Assembly: GCA_036971715.1 (NCBI GenBank)
Contig: JAVHJL010000013.1
Coordinates: 1,364,001 to 1,428,000, forward strand
Source of the DNA: Arthrobotrys musiformis
Lineage: Eukaryota > Ascomycota > Orbiliomycetes > Orbiliales > Orbiliaceae
Length of the DNA stretch: 64,000 nt
Direction: 5' to 3'
Each line of letters opens with the position of its first letter. Positions within the stretch are counted from its first letter, which is position 1. The notes beneath the pieces are model-generated. The model saw only the letters and a list, made by a program, of their open reading frames with translations, ran no database searches and had not been told where the DNA came from. The position numbers and the translations under genes were made by a program. Positions 11,967-21,694 of this stretch are shown piece after piece.

Positions 11967-13430
11967 TTAATCAAAGTCGAAATCATCGCTATCAACCTCC
12001 AGCTCCTTCTCATCTCGGATCTCCAAAAAGTTGGAACACATGACCCCAGAAATCTCGTCGAAGTAAATAAGACCGTGGTCCAGCTCGTGCAGAGTACAGC
12101 CGAAATGCATCCCCGGATAAGCATACTGGGCGACTGTTTTCTCACAGTACAAAGTCAAAAGGTTTGGTTCACTCCACTTCGAAGTTATCGGTAGCGTTTC
12201 TTCGGGTGTCCAGGACTTGCAGACAATCTTCCCAAGCTTGAGAGGGCTTCCTGGCTCTGGGAGCCAAACGGAAATAACTTCCAGACTAGCATACTCCCTA
12301 TAGGTCTCCTGGGGGGTTGTACTAAGGTCAGATTTGATTTGGGGCAACTCTTCGACGAGAGCATGGTATATCTCCAAGGCTCTGTCTTTGCTCAACCCGG
12401 GCTCTGGCTTTTTGAAGTCTCCCTCCCCGTCCGTCCTCTCCCATTCTCGAGGGGTCATATAGCTCCAATATCCATCAAACAGGGTTGAACAAGCTTTGTT
12501 AAAATCACCAGGCAACTTATCCGAGAGAGCGGCACAAATCGGAAGCTCTTCGTTAGCCTTTTCACAAGTCTTGACAGCCTCTTTGATGTTGTCTTTGTGC
12601 TCGGGACAAACATCGTGGTACAAGATGTAGTTGAGAAAGTTCTTGATCGTATTGACAGCCTTTTCGATTTGCTCAGGAGTCTTCATGCCGAAGTCGAACG
12701 GAATTTTGTGAGTCCTACCAGTCTAGTTAGCATACCAGACTCACTCCTTTTTAATCGCCAATTGACGACAATTCTCAGGAAGTATAGGTACTTACACAAA
12801 GGCTCGGACAACGTAGTCGAAGTCCACGGTGTATTTAGGTTCCTCATAGTCATCGTCCAACTCCTCAACTCGCTCGACACCAATGTTTCGCATGGACTCA
12901 GGAACGTAGTCCGTCGCCTTGAACCTTGCAATCTCCTCCGTATCATTCTCCTTGATAAACTTCTGATCCAGGCCTCCAAACATCTTAACTCCAGTCTTGA
13001 TGCCTCCCAGGTGGAAATAAGCTTCCAGGAGCTGGTGACGAATGGGGTCCAACTTTCTTTTCGCTTTGTATTTTTGGACAGCAGTCTCAATACGTTCAGC
13101 AACCGTTTTTTGGGGGTTGTAAAGCTCCTTGTCCTTGTTGTATTCTTCGATCGTCAAGGGAGCCTCGACAAAGTTTTCTTCAAAGCCACTGGGGAGGGTC
13201 TTTCCTTTCCCTCCCTTTCTCTTCTTTTTCTTTTTCTTAGGAGCTTCTCCAGCTTGGGCAGCAGCCCCAGAGCCATTTGTTTGCGTTGCTGGGGTTGGAT
13301 TTTTCTCCCCGGCGTCTGGAGCAGAAGCGGCAGAAGGAGTTGGAGGAGGAGGGTTTGCAGCGTTGGAAGCTCCAACGGTAAGAGAGTCGATCTGGTCGAC
13401 GATAGCATCAATAGGATCGGATGAAGCCAT
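11967..13430 (-). CDS. ARB1: Arb1-like subunit of the Argonaute siRNA chaperone (ARC) complex
   Basis: Two exons: 13430-12796 and 12714-11967; 460 aa. The N-terminus is a low-complexity Ala/Pro stretch and a basic run KKKKKKRKGGKGK (about residues 65-77). The Arb1 domain follows: FVEAPLTIEEYNKDKELYNP, AERIETAVQKYKAKRKLD, LLEAYFHLGGIKTGVKMFGG, ATDYVPESMRN, and after the intron FLNYILYHDVCPEHKDNI. The C-terminus is acidic (EVDSDDFDFD). By family knowledge, from fission yeast, Arb1 binds Argonaute carrying duplex siRNA, inhibits slicing until loading is complete, and is needed for heterochromatin. Recognition is from memory of the family pattern. It implies that this organism retains an Argonaute pathway. 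Confidence 0.85.
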
Positions 13431-14168
13431 GGTGGTCAGACTTGGTGATGTTGAATTTGAAGATGAAGATAACCAGAGAGAAAAAACTGTTTTTTTGTTT
13501 GGTCTTCAGCACTGAAGTGGGATATTGAAGCTTGGTTCGATGCTGAAGCAAAAACCTATATTCCAGGGGGAGAAAACTATAAGGAAGAAGCTGAGAAACA
13601 TGTACCCACAAGATGGAGAAAAAAGAGCAAAACCCTCACCAGCTTATATAAATGGCCCCTGGGCTTCGAACAAGTGATTACATTGACGACTGACCTGCTT
13701 TGGAAATAAATAGGTCATTTAGGTAGGTAGTCGGGTGGAAGTCCAGGCAGGATAGCATATATAACACAACGACCATATAAAAGTTGCCTGAACCAATGCC
13801 TACCACGCCCACGGCCCCCAGCTGGTCTCGACCGACCTAGCTAATGTTAATGTTCACCATAGTCCAAGCTAGGTCAGGTTGGGGCCCTGTTCTGCCCCGT
13901 TTTGTTCGTTCTGCGCTACCTGTGCCTTATGCTCTGTGTTCCGTTGTGTGTTGGCCTGCCCAGCGCCGTTGAACTGTGCGACCGCACTGCATAACCCGTC
14001 GAGTTCAGCTCCGTCAGCTCCAGACTCAGCATCATATCATTGCATCCGCATCGCCAGTACACCAATACCAATACCAATTCCAATACCAATAATAAGATCT
14101 GTATCGAGATCGATATCGAGATAGATTGCTTCAATCCTGCATTAACATTAGAACAAGCGGTCCAAACA
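13431..14168. promoter_or_regulatory. Divergent promoter region ARB1 / inositol polyphosphate kinase
   Basis: 738 bp between two start codons. It contains a CCAATA-type tandem repeat and an ATCGAG-type repeat directly upstream of the kinase start (see separate entry). No convincing extra gene. Confidence 0.55.
14059..14125 (+). repeat. CCAATA-like tandem repeat then ATCGAG-like repeat in the kinase leader
   Basis: Five near-perfect ACCAAT/CCAATA units at 14059-14092, then ATCGAGATCGATATCGAGAT at about 14103-14122. The run ends about 45 nt before the ATG of the kinase gene, so it is probably in the 5' UTR or core promoter. Confidence 0.7.
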
Positions 14169-15217
14169 ATGTCCGGAAACTCCCAGTTCATTGCCCCTCC
14201 TCTTATCAAACGCTTCAGCCATGCTGCCGCCGGCCAGTAAGTTCTCCAAGCGACCCCCGCATTCCCTCCCTCCTACTCCGCTGCACCCAAGGTAACACAA
14301 CAGAGTAATTCACCAGTGACGGTGTTCTGCGTGACGAATCCGGCGCCCTTATTATCAAACCATGTCTTCCAAAGGAAGTCGACTTCTACCAGTCCGCCGC
14401 GTCGCACCCTGAATTCGCAAAATGGATGCCCACATTCATGGGCACCCTTCAACTGAACTCCCCAGCCACCCCTCCAGTCGCCCCTCCTGCTGCAGGCCAG
14501 GGAGAAACCAGTACCCCTTCCAACGCTCCCGCCAAAAAACCTCTTGAAATTTCCATCGTCCTTTCCAATCTCACCTACGGCTTTGCCAAGCCATGCGTGC
14601 TGGACGTCAAGCTCGGAGGGCAGCTTTGGGACGATGACGCTCCCCTGGAGAAACGTGCCCGTCTCGACGAGGTTGCCGACAAGACAACATCTCGATCCCT
14701 GGGCATGCGTATCGCCGGCATGAAGGTCTGGAAAGGTGAAAACAAAGAGTACCAGGTCTACGATAAAAACTACGGCAGGCAATTTACTGCCGATAATGCG
14801 GTTGACGGATTCAAGGAATTCTTGTTTTCAGGCACGCTTTCCGAAGAACAGTCAAAACTCGTCGCGAAGAGATTCGCCGACAAGGTTGCGGAAATCCAGG
14901 CGGTTCTTGAAAACCAAGAGAGTAGGATGTACTCCGCCAGTCTGCTGTTTGTCTACGAAGGTGACGTCGATGCCTTCGATCAGGCTTTGCAAATTGAGAA
15001 AGAAAAGGCTGCATCTAAAGGTACCCTAGCTGAAGGAGAGGAGGACGAGGACGAGGACGAAGATGACGACGACGAAAACAAGCCTCCACCAAAGAAAGTT
15101 GAAGATCTAAAGATAATTGACTTCGCCCACGCAACCTGGACTCCGGGTGAAGGCCCGGATCTAAATGCTCTACAAGGTGTCAAGAGTGTGCTTTCCTTAT
15201 ACAAGCAACTTTCTTAG
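14169..15217 (+). CDS. ARG82: Inositol polyphosphate multikinase (IPK family, ARG82/IPMK type)
   Basis: Two exons: 14169-14236 and 14317-15217; 322 aa. IPK signature PCVLDVKLGGQLWDDDA (the PxxxDxKxG motif) lies near residue 115, SASLLFVYEGD near 235, and the catalytic-site motif KIIDFAHATW near 290. An acidic low-complexity insert (EGEEDEDEDEDDDDE) separates the last two. The N-terminus joins AAAGHDGVLRDESGALIIKP across the intron, as in fungal homologues. By family knowledge it phosphorylates Ins(1,4,5)P3 and InsP4 toward InsP5 and feeds inositol pyrophosphate and mRNA-export signalling. The short length fits ARG82 rather than the larger KCS1 type; paralog assignment is an inference. Confidence 0.9.
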
Positions 15218-15468
15218 CTTGATAGTGTTGTATTTTCATATCAGGACATTAGAGTCTAAATACATGATAGAGGTCATGATTTGCCTTTAGGCAGCCCTAA
15301 AGTCGCAATTTATTGTAAATGAAGGGAGTCTTGTGAAGATTTAATTCAAGCGATAGCATTTGCTACATTGACTAGAATAGAAGAAGAAGAAGAAAAATAA
15401 GAACATCCAACCACGTTTTTCAATGGACATCTTGAGCAAGACAAGAAGTCCGGAAGGTCCTAGGGAGA

Positions 15469-18400
15469 CTAGTAACCGTATCTAGGTTCATGGCCGGAAT
15501 ACCCGCCGCCAGTGTACCCGCCGCCAGTGTATCCACCGCCAGTATATCCGCCGCCGCCGCCGCCTCCACCGCTGTAATCACCATGCCCACCTGAGACATA
15601 TCCAAAGTCTTGGGGTGGTGGGGGAGCACCGTAAGAAGACTCGTCGGGATAATTGGCATCTCGATCCCTTGCAGACGTATAGTCGTAATCATAGTCCCGA
15701 TCACGCCCAACCTGCCCATCGGATCCAATGACATAACCACTACCGAAATTAAAAGGCTGGGCATTTCCCGTAGGGTAGGGGGCGCTCGAACTGTGATGGC
15801 TTTGCTCGGTTGGGAAGCCTCCGGGCATAGAACCGTAGCCCTGTTCATATCCGCCATGAACGGGTGAACCATAGCCACCTCTTTCTCCACCGTAAAATTC
15901 CGCTGCCGCTGATTGAGGTGGGTATCCGTAGCCACCACCGCCTCCATAGGGCTCTTGGGGGGCCCCCCCAGGGTAAGGATGCTGCTCATAGCTACGATGA
16001 GACGAGTAGTCGTCATCTACAGCCCGGCTCGACCTATACGGATCATCATAGTCTTTGTCCTTCGATCGTGACTTGCGGCGATCTCTTCTCGGCCTTTCCT
16101 CGAATGCAAGAGCGGAATCATCGCTATCGCTATCGGACTCTTCCTCCTCGCCCCCTTCACCTGCCCTTGATCTATGTCTCCGTTCCCGTTTCCTAGAGTG
16201 AGAGGTACGAATGGTTAGAAAAAGAAATGGAATTCCTAGGGACATTCAAATCACCTTTCTCCGTAGCCTTCCTCGCGCTCTCGCTCCTTCCTGGCTTTTC
16301 GCTCAGCTTTGCGTCGGTAATAATCGTCATCCTTGACCTTCTCTTTCTTATCCTTAGAGGACTTGTGCTTCTTCTTCTCTGACTTCTCATAATCATAATC
16401 CTTCGACTTCTTCTCTGACCTCTCGTAATCATATTCCTTTGATTTCTTCTCGCGTTTCTCACGGTCATAGTCGTCATACCTGTTGCCGTATTTGTCGTAT
16501 TTGTCAGACTTGTCCTTCTTCTTTTCTTTCTTCTCTGAGCCTTCGTAATCGTAGTCATAATCTTTGTATTTGTCCTTCTTGCTCGACTTTCCGGAGTATT
16601 CGGATGCAATACCGGCAGCAGCGCCTCCACCCAAGAGGGCTCCCAGGATGTTTTGCAAAGGTTGCCCTCCAACAGCTCCAGCGAGCTGTGCGAAGGGGTC
16701 GAGATTTGCTGTCTCACCCTTCTTCTTCTTCTTGACACGGCCTCCCGCTTTATCAAGATCGCTACCATGAACCTTTCCGTGACCACCATCATGGCCTCCG
16801 CCAATGACACCATCGGTATGGTTTTTTCCGGTTCGGACACCTTCTGAGCTCAACCAAACGTTCAATCTATTACCCTTATCAGGCAATCTATTGGCCCAAT
16901 CCTGGACCGCCTTGAACATGCTCGTGTGTAATTCGAGTCTCGGGTCGCGGCAGGCGGGGTGATGGAAAACTCGGGTAACATCATCAAGGACCATTTGGAC
17001 GGGTGTATTTGGGTTCTCCCAGGCGAAAACAATACGCGGGACAACATACTTGACAACCGCTTGAGCTATAAGACCGGCGGGTTCGTTGAGTCGGTTGGAA
17101 AAGTGATCCTTGGAAAGAAGGGAATGGGTTGGATCGGTACAGTAAGGGTCGTTCCAAGGTTCGAATTGAGCATGCTATTGGTTTCGGTTAGTATTTCAGC
17201 CGTGCAACTTTTACTCGGTTGGGAACAGCATACCGCTGAGGCATCTAGAACGCCACTGGATCCCTTTTTCAGTTCTAGGGTAACTTGCTCGATAACCGGC
17301 CTCAAAATTGGTGCCAGCAAGCTGAAGATAAAGACAGACAAGAGCTCGGAGATCTTCTCAACAACATCAACGAGACCAGGAACCTTTTCAATCGCGGATT
17401 CTATCGCGCGGAAGACTCGGTCTCGGAATTGGAGAATTGGCCATACACGCTGCATGAGTGCTTCAGGGTTGTAGGCGCTAATCTTGTCGGTCACACTGCC
17501 TACCGGTCCACCACTATTGCCGCCATAAGAACTGCCGCTATGAGAACTGCCATAACCGGCCCGGGTACCCCCACCAATATCCATGTTTGCGAACCTTTGC
17601 GCATCTGAATCCGCCTGTAGGCGGCTACACTCTTCGCCGAGTCCTTGGGTTCCAGGGATTTGGGAAAGCAGGGCTTTCAGAATCTCGCTGTCACTACCGC
17701 CTCCTCCGCTACCCCCAAACCCTCGAGTGCCAGAGCTAGAGCTGGCACGCTTCTTGTCATCTTCTTGTGCTTCGGCCATGGCCAAATCTAATTCCTCAAG
17801 CTCATTCTGTGTCAATTTATCCTGGGCTTCTCCAAGGACCTGTACGCAGAAGATTAATTAGCTAAGTTGATATTTTCTGCAGAATAATTTATTTGCTCAC
17901 ACTGTGTAGAAAGTCAGTGGATCCAAAGGTTCCTAAGAGGCAAGTTAGTTCTGGGCTTCATTCGAGTAACCCCATAATTTGGTTAACGGACCTGTAACAA
18001 GCGGATAGACAGTTTTTCCATTGTTGAGGCGGATATGGGAATTTACACCGACGTGTGGGAAAGCATCGAAGCCGAGTTCTTTTAGAACCAATTCACAATA
18101 ATTGCTATGGGCGCTGAAATCCTCCATGGTATGCAAAGCCTGTCCGAGACATCTCAAAGCTTCACATAGGTCCTCCTTCCGGCCTTTCAAACCCTCGCCG
18201 CCCGACGTGTACATTCTGCCAAAGTGAATGGACCGATCCAAAGAATACCTGATGTATCCCGCAGAGGTAGCCCAACCGCCACGTTCATTGGCAATATAGT
18301 TTTTCATACCAGTTTCCGGGTCGACGGCGAGTTCGACGGGAACGACTGGTGGACGCAGTCTAGGGTCATATGCACGAGCGTCAAGATTGTCGGCGTAGTT

Positions 18401-19004
18401 TTTAGGATTGTCGATGTGCTCTTCTGGGCGATATACACCCAAACGTTGATCGGTAACCTCAAACTCCTCCGTAGCTGGACATTGCAGATAAAATATAAGG
18501 AATCGCACATTTGAATTAGAGCTGGCGGACACTAGGACATACCATAACCAAAAGATAAGAAGGCCAGAACTGCAACCTATAGTATTTAATTGAGTTAAAA
18601 CCAACACTTTCAATACGAGAGCGAAGGGTCAAATAATGCATACCAGAACTCGAATAGTACCAGCCGGTGCTCCCTTCAGGGTACCAACATCCAAAGCTTG
18701 AGAATAGTCTCGAAGCCAGTTTCCCTGACGCGAGATATTGTTAGACTCGAGTTAAAGGAACTATGAAGGTTGAAACACGAAAACTTACGAAATATACCCT
18801 CTTAACCTGCTTGCTGGTCCACTTGCCGCCCTTGAGGAAGAGAAGGGCTTTGAGGATATCTTCGATATCGCCATGGCGGAAGTTCTTGCCTTCAATTTTT
18901 GAAATGGAAGCAATATTACCGGCTCCAAAGGCGGCAGCGGGACCAACAGCAAATAAGAGAAGAAGTAGGAGGGCGACCCAGGGCCGCCATGAGGTATTCG
19001 ACAT
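15469..19004 (-). CDS. het-C: HET-C heterokaryon incompatibility protein
   Basis: Eight exons: 19004-18789, 18724-18644, 18576-18543, 18474-17992, 17932-17901, 17839-17234, 17174-16255, 16192-15469; 1031 aa. Exons of 34 and 32 nt are both supported by flanking family sequence (IRVLVAVLAFLSFGYATEEF; TGTFGSTDFLHSVLGEAQ). A signal peptide precedes AFGAGNIASISKIEGKNFRH and FGNWLRDYSQALD, the start of the HET-C domain. Further landmarks: YRPEEHIDNPKNYAD, HTMEDFSAHSNYCEL, DPTHSLLSKDHFSNRLNEP. The last third is low-complexity: Lys/Asp/Tyr/Glu repeats around KSKDYDYEKSEKK, then Gly/Tyr-rich sequence with four YTGGG-type units. By Neurospora knowledge, non-identical het-c alleles at this locus trigger death of fused cells. 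The repetitive tail is a candidate for length variation. Confidence 0.93.
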
Positions 19005-19967
19005 GATGTTTTTTATTGACTGGGCGTCCTAACGATCGGGGTGTAGAATCGCTGAGGGGGTTGTATTGAGGTATTGTGAGTGAGGAGGTGGAGTTGAACT
19101 AAGGAAAACGGAACCCGGCTAAGGATATTAGCCACTTTGTACTTGTATCCCAAAAAACAAGGAATAGGAGTCCGGCGCCTACCAACTAGCACGTTAGCAC
19201 GAACGAGGGTCGGTATTGGTATTGGAGTATTACAGCTTATCGATAGCTTGGCGGGGTGCCCCTCCATGTGAGACGGCGCGAACATCTCGGACGACGTCAC
19301 ACGAACATGTCGGCTGATATCCATTCAGACATCCAACGCAACACACTTCCATCCAACGACCGACGTTAGTGCTGGTTACACAAGCTGGTTCATGGCTGAT
19401 ACCGAGGCTCTTTGTAGGACGTGTAGCTTGGGCTTGGATGCACATGAACCAACGGGGGTACCCGGGGAATGCCGACAGTCGCAAGCTTTGGCCTTCGAAT
19501 TCATGGACATGGTCACAGTCACAGTCACAGTCACAGTCACAGTCATATAAGGAACTGTGGAACCTCCCTGGATTTTATCCTTTGGAGAAACATTCATTAT
19601 AGATCGAAGCAGGGTATTTCTCATCTGAGAGCGCCATACCAGAAGCTAATTTTATAGGCAGGTCTAGAGCATAATGGAAAAAGACTAGATGGGAGAGACT
19701 GGGAGATTTGGTTGATCTTGGATTGTGGATTCTTCTTAGCTTTTAATCTTCGTGAGAGCCCGGGGAAGTTTGTGCTTACTGCTTGTTCGGAGAAAGAGAC
19801 CTCAGAGATTCGATATTCTAAAGGATATATTCGAGCTAGCCTGCGCTAAAAAGAAGCGGTAGAACATAAAGAAGGTGGAGGCTACATCTCGCCACGCTAC
19901 TACCACGCGTGTGCGTCTTCCGAAAATAAAGCCACGTGAAAGCAAGAAAGCCTTACTCTAACTGGTC
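19005..19967. other. Spacer: het-C promoter and CKB1 3' UTR
   Basis: 963 bp between the het-C start and the CKB1 stop, both on the minus strand. It contains a hexamer repeat (next entry). Frames of up to 103 codons have no domain and are treated as chance. Confidence 0.55.
19512..19544. repeat. TCACAG hexamer tandem repeat
   Basis: Five TCACAG units in a row ending in TCATATAA, about 510 bp upstream of het-C. Exact repeat, easily variable in length. Confidence 0.9.
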
Positions 19968-21004
19968 CTACCAACTAGGTTGCTTATCTTCAAGCTCCGC
20001 GGGATCGACTTCTTCTTCCTCACCATCGTCGCTATCCTGCATCCTCTCCGCCTCCTCTGCGGTTGGGTTTTCAACACCAGCCTCTATTAACCTTCTTCGC
20101 TGAGCAACCCTTTGCTGTTCTTGCCATCGAATTAAAGCGGCTGACGCATGGACTTTAAACCCGAAACATCTCGGAACGTGTCTCTCTGTGCTCTTCTGTG
20201 GGATCAACTGTGGATAGACCTGGAATAGGATGTGAGGGAAAGATGCACCGAAGTAGGCACCATCAATAACGGCGTGCCGTGATGACTTGGGAACATAAAC
20301 ATCCTCACAGCGGCCGCAGTAGAGTTTGACGGATTTGGCGTTAGGAAGATCGGATAAACCAATTGGCAAGAGAGGTTGGCCAGAGCAGAGGACTCGAGGG
20401 CATCGCCCGAAATCACACTTCTTATATTTCTCAAGCTAGAGTTGCAAAGTTAGCAGGTGTAAACCAAGCAAGAGGAAGAGCGACATACCATCTTCTGTAA
20501 GCCTCTTGTTGTGATGATATATCTGGCATGAACTAGACCGTACAGATGCCTGGCCGACTTCTCGATCTGCTCTCTCATATCATCATTGCATTCGAAGTCG
20601 AAAACGTCGGTGACGAGGTCGAGCGCATATTGATAATATTGAACCTCGGTATTCAGGCCAGTCAAGTTGAATCTATCTGTAAGGTATTCTTCATCGATCT
20701 CGCAAAAATATTCGTGGCCTCGGGATGAAATAAACTGCAACAGGGGGGTGGCACGAGGCCAGATGATCAGCAAAGGCTCCGAAGGATTCCAAGAGGCAAT
20801 GAAGCTTACCCAATCTCTCCAGTAACTTGAGTAGTCGCTATCTGTTTCCGAGTTGAATTCTTCCACTGAATCAAGATGGTTAGCGAAATTATTTGGAAAT
20901 ATTAGGACAGCAGGGTTGGTTAAAGTAAAATTGAAGATGTGACTAAGCTGCCCCGGGGGTTGACGGCAGGGCCACAAGCGGGAGGCAATCCAGGACAACA
21001 TACT
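19968..21004 (-). CDS. CKB1: Casein kinase II regulatory (beta) subunit, start codon split by an intron
   Basis: Coding exons: 21004 (the A of ATG only), 20865-20810, 20734-20489, 20435-19968; 256 aa. Joining 21004 to 20865 gives CACG-ATGGAAGAATTC, hence MEEFNSETDSDYSSYWRDW, the expected fungal CKB N-terminus. The intron between has donor GTATGT, branch CGCTAAC and acceptor TTCAG. Exon 3 starts FISSRGHEYFCEIDEEYL. Zinc-site cysteines C113, C118, C141, C144 (CPRVLC, CGRC) are intact. The C-terminus is acidic (DSDDGEEEEVDPAE). By family knowledge CKB dimerises through the zinc finger and scaffolds the CK2 tetramer. Introns of 138 and 75 nt are both multiples of three and free of stops in frame, so unspliced forms would stay translatable. 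Confidence 0.92.
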
Positions 21005-21694
21005 CGTGTGAAGATGAAGGACCTTTGCAGCAGGGTCTCAAGCGTGGGAAAGAGGTTGGAGGAGGAGCAAAAGCGGCGAGGTGGTTGTGAGGTCTATTGG
21101 TGAAAAGGCTTGTGCATGCGCCGGTTGGAAGCGATGGTGTCGTCCGCTGCAATCAGACCTGCAACAAAATTGTCAACTGGAGCAGTTCGGAGTTAAGCGT
21201 AGCAGAGGAAGAACACCATACCTTGTTTTCGAGATGCAGGAAGCCAGAGGGCTGCAGGGTGGTGAAGTTGAATGTTATCTGGTGATGTTGATGTCTGCAG
21301 AGAAAGTATCTGGAGCTGTCTGGTGGGCGGCAGTTAGAACGGGCTGGCCAACTCCGCCCGCCACTTCTAACCTCTAATTAACCTCACGTTCTTCACGTCC
21401 AACTCAACCACCTTCCCCCAAAGTGACGTCCCTATCAAACGACTATTCCCAAGGACGCCTGCTGCATCCTTCCGACGACACCGAATACCCTCCCGACTCT
21501 CGTTCCATCGCAGGATACAGTCCGCCTTCCGCTTCTTCGGCACTCGCATCGATCCATTGTCCTCAATCCTGTGGCAATAATCGACAACAAGCTGCACGTC
21601 GCGTCTCATCCCACATCCACATCCCTCACAAGCTAGCCTCGAGTCGAACAGCGTCGCAAATGATCGCGGTCTCTGGACCTTTCTCACAACAGCC
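21005..21694. promoter_or_regulatory. Divergent promoter region CKB1 / HIR1
   Basis: 690 bp between start codons. A 92-codon plus frame at 21423-21701 runs into the HIR1 start in another frame and has no recognisable domain; a minus frame covers the same bases. Neither is called. It probably holds 5' UTRs of both genes, including the non-coding part of CKB1 exon 1. Confidence 0.5.
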
